In this document: positions 1 through 11,664 of the stretch, piece after piece
Numbering within the stretch: position 1 is the stretch's first letter
Layout of the letters: each line of letters begins with the position of its first letter
The notes under the pieces: model-generated
The model's database searches: none
Told to the model about the DNA's origin: nothing
Seen by the model: the letters and a program-made list of their open reading frames with translations, nothing else
Made by a program: the position numbers and the translations under genes
From: Chlorocebus sabaeus
Taxonomy: Eukaryota > Chordata > Mammalia > Primates > Cercopithecidae
Length of the DNA stretch: 64,000 nt
Assembly (NCBI RefSeq): GCF_047675955.1
Contig: NC_132912.1
Location: forward strand, 19,008,500-19,072,499
Reading direction: 5' to 3'

Positions 1-345
1 TGCTACATTTTTAATGTAGTTACAGTAATTTACATCTTGCTAACAATATATAAAAATCTCCAGGATTCCACATTGTTGCTAAAGCAATATTGCTAGACTT
101 CTTATCTTTTACTCATTTTGGTGAGTATAAAATGATATCTTGGTTTGGTCTTCATTTACATTTCCAGGACTACTAGTTACGTCAAAAATCTTTCTCTGGC
201 CTGTTATTTACTCTTCCGTGAAATGCCTCTATTTTTGCATGTGTGTGTATTTATATTTCATTGGCTCATGTGTCTTTTCCTAATTGATTTGCCAGAATTC
301 TTTTTAGATTCTGGATATTAAGCCTCTATTGATTAAAACAATAGT
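1..345 (-). mobile_element. Old L1M (LINE-1) ORF2 3' end, antisense fragment
   Basis: Read on the minus strand this matches the end of ORF2 and start of the 3' UTR of mammalian-wide L1M elements. The plus strand shows the familiar antisense order: a region like 'gatatcttggtttggtcttcatttacatttcc', then a 'ggcctgttatttactcttccgtgaaatgcc' block, then 'gattctggatatta'. It is heavily diverged and has no open frame. The window edge cuts it on the left. The subfamily is not resolved. Confidence 0.7.
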
Positions 346-1849
346 ATAAAAATTTGCCTCACATCGGTATCCTTTAATGGACTTTAGTAAGATTTAATAA
401 TCTACAAATTGAATCTGAACACATTTTTGAACTTAATATCCAAGAACCTTGTATTTTTGTACTTTGAGTAAATAGATTCAATTAAAGACATTCTGCTTAC
501 TGGTAATAAACCAGGTTTTAATGATAAAAATGGAAATTCTTTAGAAAGTAGGATGCAAATTAGGAATTGAGTAAGTAATAGTGAACTTTATAATAATTGT
601 AAATGTTATAGTCATAGGAAAAAATTTATAATATAAATATAATATGAATTATAAACAAATATTACATATTATGTAATACGTAATTATATTATTTAGATAT
701 ACATAATGTAAAGCAAATGTATATAAATAATACAAAATAAATTTATAATAATAGTAAATATAATAATAAACAAATACTAGTAACATTATAATAGTAAAAT
801 GGTGAATTTTAATCATAGTTCGGCTTTGCATATATTTCCTAGAATATCACAAGTTTATTTTTCCTGAGAGTAATACAATGAGTATAGCTCCATTTTCTAA
901 TGGCATACTTTATAAAGTTATGTTGCAGCGTATTTCAGTTTTGTATACCTACTGCAACACAGTGCCAGGAATATTAAGTGTTGTTGTTATTGCTATTTTG
1001 GCAAATGAAAGAAGTTTGCCTGACATATCTGGGTTAGAAACCTAGAGACCCGAAGTTCTGTAGTCTGATTTGTGCAATCAGGACTTCCATTAAGAAATTA
1101 TGCAGAGCTTCAACTGAACAACTATGAATTTCTCTCTCTTTTCTGTCTTTTCAGCATTCATTAAGCCAAATCCCTACATGGTTGTTTAAATAACTACTTA
1201 AAAAGTAAACACTGACATTATCAAAATTATATGACTTTCTAAATGTGATATCTTTTAGCATAGATCAGATAAAGAGATAATTTTCATCTCCAAATTTTGT
1301 GATTGTACACTAGATAGCAACTATTAGTATCACCAGGCTTAGTCATGTCAGTTTTTTAGATGGAAAGACAACCTAGAAAAAACTATTTTTCTTAAGTGAT
1401 AAGTTAAAAGCCTACATTTATTTTCATATTACTATGTTGTGATTTGATATAGAGAAAATTTCATAGATTTGCTCCTTTTATAATAACAAGCATCTTCTGG
1501 TGCTGCCTACTGTCCCTTGGAACTGTCCCTCTTTCATGCTCTGTGTTTTCAGCCCACATTGTCTTGTTGCATTTCTATGTCTGCCAAAAAGATGTCCACT
1601 GGAAGAATTATTTCATAAATCTTTGCTTAATACTTCAGCTCATGTATTAAGCCCAGCAGTGTTATCTCACAAAACAGATCCATTTCTATAAATTTTGAAA
1701 TTTCTCTATTGACATACTCATCTTTAAAAAAAGAACAAATTATAATCACTTAGCTTAATGAATTACCCCAAAGTATGTAACTGCTATTTAGGTAAAAAAA
1801 ATGGGAACATTGTCAGTACCAGAGAAGACCCTTTAATGTCCTTTCCCAG
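346..1849. other. Unassigned AT-rich sequence
   Basis: I recognise no gene or clear repeat. Roughly 590-830 is almost pure A/T with short palindromic ATATAAT runs. The 60-codon minus-strand frame there is a composition artefact (mostly Tyr/Ile/Leu). A weak L2/MIR-like phrase (acagtgccaggaatattaag) sits near 960-980 but is too short to call. Confidence 0.5.
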
Positions 1850-2475
1850 TCTTTCTACATTCTCCCCCGCAAATAACCACAATCTTGACCTTGACCTCTA
1901 GCATATAGTTTAAGTTTCATCATTATTAGCTTTGGTATAGTTATATAATTGGAATCTTTCAAAGATATTATTTGGGTCTCATTTCTGCTGATTAATATTA
2001 TGTTTATGATATTCAATCACATTTTTGTGACTAGCTATAGTAAATTTATTTTATATATTTAGTTATACAAGTGTAAGATAATTTAATCTACTTTTTTGGA
2101 CATTTGGGTTATTTTTAGTTTCTGCTATCCTGAATTATTCTGTTATGAACATTCTCATACATATCTTCTGGTGCACATACGCTGACAGTTTTGTTGGATA
2201 TATACCTAGAAGTGGATTTGCTGAATCATAAGAAGAGCATATACTTAACTTTAGTGGACAATGCCAAATAGTTGTTCATCTTGGCCTTACCAATTTATAC
2301 TTTTCCTAGCACTGTATGACAGTTCCCATCTTTCCACCTAATCAACAACATTTGATGCTGTCAGCATTTTAAAATTTAGCCATTTGGGTAGGTGTCTTTG
2401 TATTTCATTGTAGTTTTAATTTCAGTGTTCCCAGTGCCTAGTGATGGTAAGAATTATGCTAAGCACCATTTCTCA
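1850..2475 (-). mobile_element. Old L1M ORF2 3' region, antisense
   Basis: The plus strand carries the antisense L1 landmarks in the right order: 'ttttttggacatttgggtt' near 2093, 'tatgaacattct' near 2143, 'atatacctagaagtgga' near 2199, 'ttgctgaatcataa' and then the gene-end phrase 'agccatttgggtaggtgtc' near 2380. This order runs from the ORF2 C-terminal coding part toward the interior. Divergence is high and no long frame survives. Confidence 0.75.
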
Positions 2476-4440
2476 TATTTGTTGTTATTCAAAGTCAGTC
2501 TCTTATATACAACATTAAACTGTAGTTGTTATTTTTAAATCTAGTTTGACAATATTACTCTTTTCCTTGGTGTATTTAATTCATTTATATTTAATACAAC
2601 TTTGAAATAGTTGGGCTTAAAATGATCATACTATTAATATTTTTTATTTTATTCATATTTTTAATTTTTTTATCTTTACTTTTTTCCTTTTCTATTATTA
2701 TATTACCTTTTTACTATTCTAATATTAATTAAATATTTTAGTTATACATTATTTTACTATCTTTTATTGGTTACTATAGAAATTATAATATATGTCACCT
2801 CCTTATTATAGACTAAGGCAAATTATTAATTTTCCCCAGTACTGGAAGAAACTTTTCCCCAGTACTGGAAGAAACTTCAAATCTCTAAAGTCTTTTTACT
2901 TACTTTCTACCTTTACATTATCTTCTTTTAAAAAAATCTTTCTACATGTAATTAAAATTTCACAAAATATTACAATTATTGCTATCTATAGGCAATACCC
3001 TGTTATGCCTACTCATACCATTATTCACATGTTATTTATATAGTATTCACATTCACTTGTGTATATTTATATGCCTCCAGTATTTATTTGTATATATTCT
3101 TACTGGTGATCTTCACTTCCTTTTGTATTTTTATATTTCCTTCTAAAATAATTTTTATTTTGCTTGAAGAATTCTCAGCTTTTCTTTCATTTATGACTGG
3201 GAAGTAAGTGAACTCAGTTATTGTCTACACGTTTGTTCATGCTGACTTTCATTTTTGAATGTTATTTTCACTGGATATAGAATTCTAGGTTAGCAGTCAT
3301 TTTGTCAGCCCTTTGGAGATGCCTTTTAATTTCCTTCTTGTTTACATTATTTTTGTTAAGAAGTGTGCTGTCATTTTTAATATTGTTTCTTTGAAGGCAA
3401 TGTTTTCCCACTTTGTCTACTTTGAAGCTTTATTCTTTAGCTTTGGTTTATCCTGCTTTGGGTTCATGGAGCTTCTTGGAAACTGTGCGTTAATGCCTCA
3501 TGTTAGTTTTGAAATTATCTCATCCATTATCTCTTCAAATTGTTTCTGCCCCATTCTTTTCTCTCATTTAGGGATATCAGTTATAAATGTGATAGATATT
3601 TTGAACATTTTACATTTACCTGCTATTCCCTGTTCTGTCCCCTCAACCCCACTATTTTTTATTATGCAGTGCTTAACTTAGCATTTTTATTTACTGACTT
3701 TTCAATCTACTACTCTTATGTTCTGCTGTATTCAATCTGTTATTAAACTTATCAATAGTATTCTTTATTTTGTACATTCTATTTTTCTTTTTTCAGCTCT
3801 AGAATGTCCCTTTGAACCTTTTCATAGATTCCTATTTTCCATTAAATTCCATCCTTTCACTTATTTGATCCATATTTTCATTTATTTCTCAAACATATTG
3901 CAGATGTTTTAAAATACCATTGTCTGCTAAACTTACACTTGGATTATCTGTATGTCTGTTTTTATTGTCTGCCATTTCTCTTTTTTAATAGGTAACATTT
4001 TCTGACTTCTTTCCAATTATAATAGTTTTTTATTACATGTTGAACATTTATATATGTTGGACATACAAAGAATTAAAGAGGTTCCTATGTTGTAAACTTC
4101 CACCAGAGAGAGTTCTTTCTTCTTCCCTCTATTAATCAAATGCGATGAGAATCTTGTTACTGCAGTCCAATTCAAAATTGAGCTGGGTAGGAGCTGAGTT
4201 TGAATTTTAGCAATAGATAGTCAACCTCTGGTTCACCTTTGCTTTGAGGATGTGGCTTTCCCAGACCTTATGTGTAGAGCTTGGATTGCCTTATTTTTCT
4301 CAGATGTAAAATACTACAGAAGTTACAGTTCTTTACTTCAGAGCCCAAATCTCTAGGCTAACACCCTGCCTATCTTCAAAATGTGGCAAATATTTTGAAG
4401 ATAAACTTGACGGCGTGCTTGAAACAAGTTTTTATTTCTT
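2476..4440 (-). mobile_element. Old L1M / HAL1-type ORF1 and upstream region, antisense
   Basis: From about 2490 the sequence resembles the ORF1-ORF2 junction of L1M, read backwards. From about 3250 to 4100 it follows the antisense ORF1 / 5' region: 'tggatatagaattctaggtta' (3273), 'tctcttcaaattg...ctgccccattctt' (3530-3556), 'cagctctagaatgtccctttga' (3795) and 'gttgaacatttatatatgttgga' (4039). That order fits an L1M 5' half or HAL1 (an ORF1-only L1). The abrupt join with the 3' region at about 2475 means ORF2 is internally deleted or two copies abut. The 122-codon plus-strand frame here is antisense to the element and is not a gene. Confidence 0.6.
2830..2875. repeat. Exact 23-bp tandem duplication
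   Basis: Two identical 23-bp units lie head to tail, 2830-2852 and 2853-2875, each containing CCCCAGTACTGG. There is no third copy. It lies within the old L1M block and looks like a recent slippage or short duplication event. Confidence 0.95.
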
Positions 4441-5424
4441 AGCATTGAAAAATGGAATTTCAGTCTGCCTATAAAAGGATTTGACCTATATCACCTTACT
4501 TCTTTACAAAATCAAAATGCAGAAAATATCTTATAAACACATCAACTATTGTTTCCATTTCTTCAAGTTTTTAATTTGCCACACTACTTCCTCTGTGATT
4601 ACTACAAGTCTTTCTGGCTTACAGTTCTCTCATTAGGAGCTTTGTGCTTAGGCAAGCCTAAGCTAACACAACCCAAATCATTAGTCTACAACAGAAATTA
4701 GCTCATGTTCCATGAAAACAAAACAAAACAAAACCCAAAAACCGTAAAACCCCTGGATATTATTAGATTAGCTTCTCTCAGAAAGTTTCCCCTCTTACAT
4801 ACTTCTTAGAATTCTCCTTAGAATTTTATTTCAAATAACTCTTTTTGTGTCCATAGATTTCTAGTATCTTTAAAAGTATGATTTGGGTAATTTACTTATC
4901 TTTTTTTTTTCTAGTTATTGTTTCGTGAGCATTGGCCTGCTATAAAATAGTACATTATACTTAGACATTAAAATTTGAATGGATTGATTATTTTTATTAT
5001 TTAATGTTTTTCCTACCTATTGGCTTTTTATTTATATAGTCATTCTTCTATTCCTTTAGTTGTTACTTTAAACATTATAGTACACATTCTTACATCTGGA
5101 AAATGCAAGATGTTTCTGCTATTTTTGTATAACACAAAGTGCTAGGAAACTTACCGCCTTAAGACAACAATTATTTCTCATGTTTTGTGGCAACTGGGCT
5201 TACCTAGACAATTCTTATTTGGGTTTTTTATATGGTTCTAAGTAGATGATGACTAGGACCAGTGCCTACTGAAAACTTAACTGGGTGGGTTTTTTTTTCT
5301 TCTTTAAAGAAGAACAGCTATATCCTCTTAATATTTTAATGTGTTTTCTATTTTTTAATGTGCATGTTGATATGATCTTTTATATTCTGATTGTGAAGGA
5401 TAGTTATTGGAGGGAATTGCTTTT
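4441..5424. other. Unassigned; weak old repeat at about 5085-5310
   Basis: No gene is seen. From about 5140 to 5220 the phrase 'cttaccgccttaagacaacaattatttctcat' followed by a 'tggcaactgggctt' block matches a common ancient mammalian repeat that also occurs at 18580-18680. I cannot name the family with certainty. The rest is unique-looking AT-rich DNA. Confidence 0.45.
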
Positions 5425-5765
5425 TATTTTTTCCTGCTTTATTAAGGCATAACTGAGCAATAAAAATTATATATACTTATGTAAAACATGATGTTTTGAC
5501 TTATGTATGCATTGTAAAATGATAAATCTAGCTAGTTAGCATATCAATCACTTCATATACTTATTGTTTTTTAGTGACAGTATTTAGGATCTACTTTCTC
5601 AACAATTTTCAAGTGTACAGTACATTATTATTAACGATAATCACCATGCTGTACAATAGATGTCCATAACTTATTCATCCTATCTAACTGAAACTTCCTA
5701 CTTTTGTCTAACATCTTCCCATTCTCCATCCATCCCCCAACCAGGATAGAGATTCCTGGTAGTTT
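5425..5765 (-). mobile_element. L1MA/L1MB-type 3' UTR fragment, antisense
   Basis: The plus strand reads 'ctttattaaggcataactgagcaataaaaatt', then 'acatgatgttttgac', then 'ccatgctgtacaatagatgtcc', the antisense of the L1MA/L1MB 3' UTR. It ends about where the UTR meets ORF2. The 60-codon minus frame 5631-5813 lies partly in it and is not significant. Confidence 0.7.
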
Positions 5766-6419
5766 ACTCATGTGATTGACAGTTGATGCTGATCTTCCAG
5801 CTGGGACTGTCAACTGAGTAAATGCTTTTCTATGATCAAAAAGTTCTTGGATAGTAAATAACCTCCAGTGATACCCTCCTCAATGAATCCTATTTCCCAG
5901 TATTTACAGTATTGTGTGTCCCCCTGTCTTTGAGTCTGACTTACCCTAGAATTCCATTTTTGCCAGTAGAATGGGGCAAACATAATGCTGCATGACTACA
6001 AAGGCAAGGTCACAAGAGACATTTCAGCTTCTACCTGTCTCTTGGTGTGTTTGTCCTTGAGGTGCTCCCTCTTAGAATTCAGTTAACATGACGTAATAGG
6101 CTCAAGCCAAGTAGCAAGATCATGGAACAGCACTTGGGTTGAGAGTCCCTCCTATGACAACGGTAACAAAAGAAGAATTATGTGAATTTTTTCCTTTCTG
6201 AATTTGTTCCCAAAATCCATTATCCTGAAGTTTATACATTTTTATTTGGGGCTTATATTGGTAGGGTGGAATATTTTTAATACCAAGATGATGTGAAAAT
6301 ATTTCTCACAAGAACTGGAGAGCAAACATCACACAGCCTCGTGCTTACTATTTGGTGCCAAGCCCTTGAAGTTGTGCCTTCTATCTCATTGTTATTTAAT
6401 ATATTGCATTAGAATAATC
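5766..6419. other. Unassigned, probably old repeat
   Basis: 5870-6170 has the look of an ancient LTR or MER-type repeat ('tttgagtctgacttaccct', 'gccagtagaatggggc', 'cctgtctcttggtgtgtttgtcc'), but I cannot assign a family. No coding signal. Confidence 0.35.
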
Positions 6420-6565
6420 TATTTAAGTTTTTATTAATAAGTCCACAGTACAAAAATTATTCCTCAAGAATATGGACCATTCTTATTCATCTTCTATCCC
6501 TAGACCTAAGCATGACTCTCCTGTAGTTAGCACTCAATAGATGGTTGTTGATCTGAATTGATGGG
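6420..6565 (+). mobile_element. L2 3' end fragment
   Basis: The tail 'atcttctatccctagacctaag' followed by 'gtagttagcactcaatagatggttgttgatctgaattgatgg' matches the 3' end of L2 (… tttgtatccccagcacctagcacagtgcctggcacatagtaggtgctcaataaatgtttgttgaatgaat pattern) with heavy divergence. Confidence 0.5.
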
Positions 6566-7609
6566 AAGTACAAGCTGTGGATTTCAGATCAGTAAGCTTT
6601 CTAAAGTTGTTGTTGTTGTTTTTTAAAATGGTGTGGGTCCCATGGTTCTTGGGTATGAAGAGATAAATGTAAATAGAAGAGAGTTTAAATATTTTGTTCA
6701 ACTGTAAGTTATCTAGCATAAAACATGGTTTAATTCAATATAAAATTATTACAATGATCACTAGGTAAAAAAAATGTACATTAAGTTTTCAGAAAAAAAA
6801 GCAGTCACTGTATTTTCCACCAATCCCATTTCTTTTGCTACGTATTTTCCTTTCTTCTAGTTTTTCTTTATTGTTAATCATCATCATCATATATAAGTTA
6901 TGTTACTTGATCTCCATATAGCATTAAATTTTAGAAATACAAAGAGGTTACTTTTGGAGGTAAATATTTATGGATCACTTATTGTTTGTTAGGCACTACT
7001 TTAGGTTCTTATGATACAATAATGAGCAGAAGTAGATATCATCACTGCTTTCATTTATTGCTTTCATAGAATTTATGAACTAATCACTGTACTTGATTAT
7101 GTGAAGTACACATAGAAAACACTACTGATAAGCTTTATAGATTCAGAGTAAGTCATCATTGTTGAAGACTCATGTGATTAGGTGTCAAGGTAGAAATATA
7201 ATTTGAATGGTGGCATGGTTTATATAAGTAGGAAGATACCTTGCTTAGTTATTAACAAAATCCTTGGAATTGTGACCTGTTTGGAGATGAGTAGTTTGTT
7301 TTGATTGGATAAGAGGCTTTGGCATGAGTTTAATGGGAGATAGACTTGAAGAGGTAGATGGAGGTTAGATTGTTAAGAACAAGCACCATTTTTGTTATTG
7401 TTGTTTGTAGCAAAAAAGGGCCACGTTAGGCAAACTAATGTGACTAACGTGATAGCAGATCGAGTCAAGCAGCAGAACCAGACAAATATGGACATCCCTT
7501 TTGCCATATTCTTTTGGTAAACAGGAAGTCACAAGTTCAGCCAACGTTTATAGGAAGGAGATTATGCAAGGGCATAAATAGTAGGAGGTTACCTTGTCTG
7601 TAAGGTAAC
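6566..7609. other. Unassigned; weak L2-like piece at 6955-7080
   Basis: The phrase 'tatttatggatcacttattgtttgttaggcactactttagg' resembles the ancient L2/MIR-type 'tttattgagcacctactatgtgccaggcactg' motif. 7390-7620 has an old-repeat texture (an 'aagtcacaagttcagccaacg' block) without a firm family. A local inverted repeat GGTTACCTTG/AAGGTAACC occurs at about 7588-7611. No gene is seen. Confidence 0.4.
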
Positions 7610-7830
7610 CTTGGGCATGGCAAGGCACCAAAATAGAGGAGAAAGGGATAGACTTACAAAAGGGCACAAGAAAACTTCTGAGGGTGATGAAATAGTCACT
7701 CTCTTGATTGTGGTGATTATAATGATTATTTCATGGATGTATACATATGTCAAAACATTATAGAGTTAAAACGTACAGTTTATTGTATGGCAATTATACC
7801 TTAATAAAGCTGTTAAGAAAGAAAGAATTG
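7610..7830 (+). mobile_element. Old L1M/L1ME 3' end, sense
   Basis: The sequence 'aagggcacaagaaaacttctgagggtgatgaaata' followed by 'gattatttcatggatgtatacat' and 'gcaattataccttaataaagctg' matches the plus-strand 3' UTR and terminal polyadenylation region of old L1M/L1ME elements. It is one of only two LINE-1 pieces in the window in plus orientation. Confidence 0.6.
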
Positions 7831-8529
7831 TATTTCTGTACATATCCAGATTCAAATTGAAGCCAAACAAGAATAGGCAAGGAAAAACATTGGCATTTTC
7901 TCAGCTGTAGAGAATCAAGCCTATGGATGTGTCCTTGACTATTCTTTAGATGAAAATGTACTAAAGGTGCTAATACAGTCAGTTTTATGTAAAGAAATGC
8001 AAAGTGTACAAAACATTACTGTTAGTGATATCAATTTAAATGTATAAAAATTATGAGCTCTTGTAGTTTATGTCTTATAAGGAATAATAAAGAACAATGC
8101 AAATTTTATATAATTCAACTGCAAGTTAATTCCCCACATAAAGCATGAATAGGATAAGAAAATAATCTGTCACATTTGTGAAACTAGAGTTAGAGCCCTT
8201 AGAGAAGGTATTTTAATGTCATAATGCAAGTCATATTTCAGTTTATCATAATGAAATTATGCAAATATGTTTACAAATGGGCAAGCATGGTGTAACTTGA
8301 TGGAAATGTGGATATTAAAACTGAGTTGATTTTATGTTTACTGCTAATTTTGAAAGTGTGTGAAAGATAAATCATCAAAAGAGCAAAAAATGAAAGAACA
8401 CAGCAGCTTATCACTTTCCAGTGAGCAGAATACTGGTAGGTTAATATAGTCTAGGTTTATGGTAATAGAATCAAGAAAATTTCATTCACAATGGGGAAAG
8501 AAAGTAGCAACCACTGAGTATCAGATGTG
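7831..8529. other. Unassigned sequence
   Basis: No gene, RNA gene or recognisable repeat is seen. AT-rich and unique-looking. Confidence 0.5.
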
Positions 8530-8700
8530 TTAGGAAAATATAGTAGGCACTTTACATATTATGAGTTGAATATTTAATTCATATAAAATTCCTGCAAGTC
8601 ATTTTCTAAAGGATGAGAATACGGGGCTGAGGTCACACAGAGCTATCTACAGTATAACTAGGTTTCCAGTGATGGTCTGTGTCACCCTAGGTATTTTGTT
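8530..8700 (-). mobile_element. MIR SINE, antisense
   Basis: The plus strand shows the antisense MIR order: 'gtaggcactttacatattatgagttgaatatttaattcatata', then 'tctaaaggatgagaatacggggctgaggtcacacag', the tRNA-derived SINE's core read backwards. Confidence 0.6.
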
Positions 8701-8714
8701 CCTCAAAATAAGAG

Positions 8715-9035
8715 GCAGAGCACCATTTTGGAAAGGAGCAGAGATTCTGGAGCCACAGTGTGTAGATTCAAATCCTGATTATATAATCTGATACAAATTA
8801 TTCCATCTCTCTATGCCTCTGTTTTCTCTACTGTAAATATCAATGATACTTCCTCAGTGCGTTGCTTTTTAACCCATTTCCCATGTAGAAAAAAAAAGTG
8901 CAGCCCACTGGCCTCGCAGTATTCTTGGTGCAAATGAGAAATGTGATAAGGAATGGAGAAATATCTATAAAGGGCCTAGAGCAGTGCTTGGCACACAGTA
9001 AACACTGCAATTATTTCATCTTATTATTATTACAG
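8715..9035 (+). mobile_element. MIR SINE, sense, with an internal insertion
   Basis: MIR core 'ttctggagccacagtgtgtagattcaaatcctg' and 'ccatctctctatgcctctgttttctctactgtaaat' are followed, after about 100 extra bases with an A8 run, by the 3' end 'gcctagagcagtgcttggcacacagtaaacactg'. All parts are in the right order on the plus strand. Confidence 0.7.
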
Positions 9036-9046
9036 TTCCCTGGACA

Positions 9047-9088
9047 TGCACATTAGGACTTTCCAGAGAAACAATTAAGAAGGTGTAT
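9047..9088 (+). mobile_element. ERV LTR, 5' piece (split by mariner)
   Basis: 'cattaggactttccagagaaacaattaagaaggtgta' matches the start of the same LTR family found whole at 51400-51829 (TGTATTAGGGTTCTC… start). The LTR resumes at 10369 after the mariner insertion. The family is probably in the ERVL/MaLR range, but I do not name it. Confidence 0.6.
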
Positions 9089-10368
9089 ATGGGAGAGAGT
9101 CTTCAAAAAGTTCACTGAAAATGCATGCTATGAATAAACTACTCATGCATTTCAATTGTTTTTGCACCTCAATAAACTTATACTAACTTGTTATAACATA
9201 TCTGAACAGGACCTAGTTTGGGACACTAAGAAGGATAAGGTATCTGGTTGAAAAGAGCCCCTATCAGAGCAACCTGAATTCTGTGAAAATTGAAGCAAGA
9301 ACAAACACCAAATTTATGGTAAGGCTTGAGTAGATGAATGGTGAAATCATGAATGATTTATGACAAGTTTATGGAGACAATGCACCAAAGAAACCAGTAG
9401 TTTTCAAATGGATAACTCATTTTAGGAAGGGACAAGACAGTGTTGAAGATACAGTCTGCAGCAGAAGACCATCCACATCAGTTTGTGAGGAAAAAATTTG
9501 TCTTGCTTGTGCCCTAATTGACGAGGACCAATGACTAACAGTACAAAAAATTCCCAACACCATAGACATCTCAGTTGATTCAGCTTAAATAATTCTGACT
9601 GAAAATTTAAAGTTGGGCAAACTTTCCCTTCAGATGTGAAAACTGTTCTTCCAGACTAGCTATAGACAAGAACAGAGCTTTCAATGCAAGTTTTAAACAA
9701 GTGGGATCAAGATCCTGAAGCATTTCTTCAAATAATTGTAACAGGAGATGAAACATGGCTTTATCAGTACGATCCTGAAGACAAAGCACAATCAAAGCAA
9801 CAGCTACCAAGGAGTGGACTGTTCAAGACCAAAGGTCGTGGCAACAGTTTTCTGGGATGCCCAAGGAATTTTGCTTGTTGACTTTCTGGAGGACTAAAGA
9901 ATGATAACATCTGCTTGTTATGAGATTTTTTTCTTTTTTCTTTTTAGAAAGCCAAAACTTCAGCAAAAAAGAAACTGGAGAAACTTCACCAGGGAGTCCT
10001 TCTCTACCACAATAATGCTCCTGTTCATTTTTCTCATCATACAAGGGCAATTTTGTGAGCTGCAATAGGAAGTCATTCAGCATCCACTGACAGTCCTGAT
10101 TGGGCTCCTTCTGACTTCTTTTTGATTCCTAATCTTAAAAAATCTTTGAAGTGTGCCAATTTTTCTTCAATTAACAATGTAAAAAAATAACTAAATTGAC
10201 ATGGTTGAATTCCCAGGACCCACAGTTCTTCAGGGATGGACTAAATGGCTGATACAATATCAAACATGTCCTGAACTTGACTGAGCTTGGTTGTAAAATA
10301 AAGTTTATATTTTTTATTTTTATCTTTTAATTCCATATTCCCACAAATGTTTTGAAGTTCCCAAATAT
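9089..10368 (+). mobile_element. Decayed mariner DNA transposon (HSMAR2/MARNA-like)
   Basis: An almost full-length mariner-family element inserted at a TA within an LTR. Ends are imperfect inverted repeats: GTCTTCAAAAAGTTCACTG on the left against complementary GAAAAA/AACTTCAAAACATTTG on the right. In three frames one can still read mariner transposase landmarks: WITHFRKGQDSVED (~9408), VTGDETWLYQYDPED (~9735, the first catalytic Asp block), YHNNAPVHFS (~9998, the second catalytic Asp changed to Asn) and SPDWAPSDFFLIP (~10090, third Asp of the D,D34D triad). Many stops and indels and a pyrimidine-rich insertion at about 9925-9945 make it dead. The frames 9684-9881 and 9607-9810 are fragments of it or its antisense. 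Confidence 0.85.
9684..9881 (+). pseudogene. Mariner transposase remnant (catalytic-domain piece)
   Basis: A 65-codon frame holding VTGDETWLYQYDPEDKAQSK, typical of the start of the DDE/D domain in mariner transposases. Full transposases are about 345 residues. This frame is a fragment between frameshifts and stops, and upstream and downstream homology continues in other frames. Confidence 0.8.
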
Positions 10369-10810
10369 ATAGGAAGAGATTTACTAAAAGGAATTGGCTC
10401 ATGCAATTGTGAAGGCTGACAAGTTTCGAGTTCTGCAGTGTGAGTTGTCAAGCTAGAGACACAGGGGAGACAATGGTGTAGTTTCAGCCCTAAAGTTGGC
10501 AGACTTGAGACCCAGAAAGCCTTGACATTTCAGTTCAGGTCTGAAGGCAGGAAAAAGATGATGTCCCAGTTGAAAGGCATTCAGACCGGAGGAAACCTCT
10601 TTTATTCAGGGAAGGATCAGATTTTTTGTTCTATTCCAGCCCTCACCTGATTGGATGAGGTCTATCCACACTAGGGAGGGTGATCTGATTTACTAATTTC
10701 ACCAATTTAAATGTTAATCTCATCGAAAAACACCCTCAGAGGCACACTCAGAATAACGTTTGACTAACTATCTGGGAACCCTGTACCCAATCATGGAAAC
10801 AACTATCACA
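10369..10810 (+). mobile_element. ERV LTR, 3' piece
   Basis: Continuation of the LTR begun at 9047: 'ggaagagatttactaaaaggaattggctcatgcaattgtgaaggctga', then 'ttctattccagccctcacctgattggatgaggtctatccacact', then 'aatttaaatgttaatctcatc'. The same landmarks recur in the same order in the LTR at 51400-51829. Confidence 0.65.
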
Positions 10811-11224
10811 CAATTCACCAACACTATGCACCACTAGAGCCTAGATTCTGTGATATTTTTGATTGAGGTTTATTGATGTTTAAATGTTTTATTTTATAGT
10901 TATGTTTATGCCTTTTTATTACTGAATGCTTGATGGTTTCTTGCCTTGGCACAGACGCTTATGATTTCTCTTCCTCTTAGTATGACTAATTTATAAGTTA
11001 TATTGTCTGGAACATGACAAGCTGGCTGCTTATTGTGAAAATAAATTAGAATACTTGTGAGTGATGAAATAACAAATGTTATGTTTTTTTTTTTCTATTA
11101 ACAAATCATTGGTTTTTAACTCTTTTGAAGCAATTCAGAAATTTTGGGCCTGGTTGGTTCTTAACTACCATTTTAGCATCAAGTGAGACATTAAACAAAA
11201 AATGAAAAAGAATAATGAGGTATT
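10811..11224. other. Unassigned sequence
   Basis: No gene or confident repeat is seen. AT-rich. Confidence 0.5.
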
Positions 11225-11415
11225 AGTAGTAGTACCAGTAATAATATTTACCATTTATTGAGCAACTACGGTGTGCCAAGCACTGGAACAGACACTTCAC
11301 ATCAATTACTTCTTTAATTCTCACACACCTCATGGGTTTGAAATCAATATTTTATTTATGGTTTAATCAAGGAGTCTAATACTTTAGGAAAGAAATGGAG
11401 CCAGACTGGGCTTAT
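11225..11415 (-). mobile_element. MIR SINE, antisense
   Basis: 'taatatttaccatttattgagcaactacggtgtgccaagcactgg' and 'cacttcacatcaattacttctttaattctcacacacctcatgg' are the antisense MIR 3' half, continuing into a diverged core ending in 'ggagccagactgg'. Confidence 0.65.
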
Positions 11416-11664
11416 GGACTTGAGTGCTTTGACTCTTGGCACCTTATTCCGTCCTTCCGCAGGAAGAGATGAGGCATCACGACATGGGGCCCCTTGGGAG
11501 ATGGTAGCTCTTTAACAGTTTTTCTTCCCAGATGAGAATTACTAGGAATTACTTTAACTTTAGTTGACTTTAGTACATTCCCCCTTCTAATCACTGTGGT
11601 TTCTTTCTCCCTTTCTCCCCAGTTCTATATTATAGTGAAAGTCAGCAGGTGTTCTAAAATATAG

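Noticed and set aside
600..830. AT-rich replication origin or matrix attachment region
   Set aside because: Only base composition supports it; not enough to call.
3313..3681. 122-codon plus-strand open frame
   Set aside because: It is antisense to an L1M/HAL1 ORF1 region; hydrophobic composition follows from T-rich DNA.
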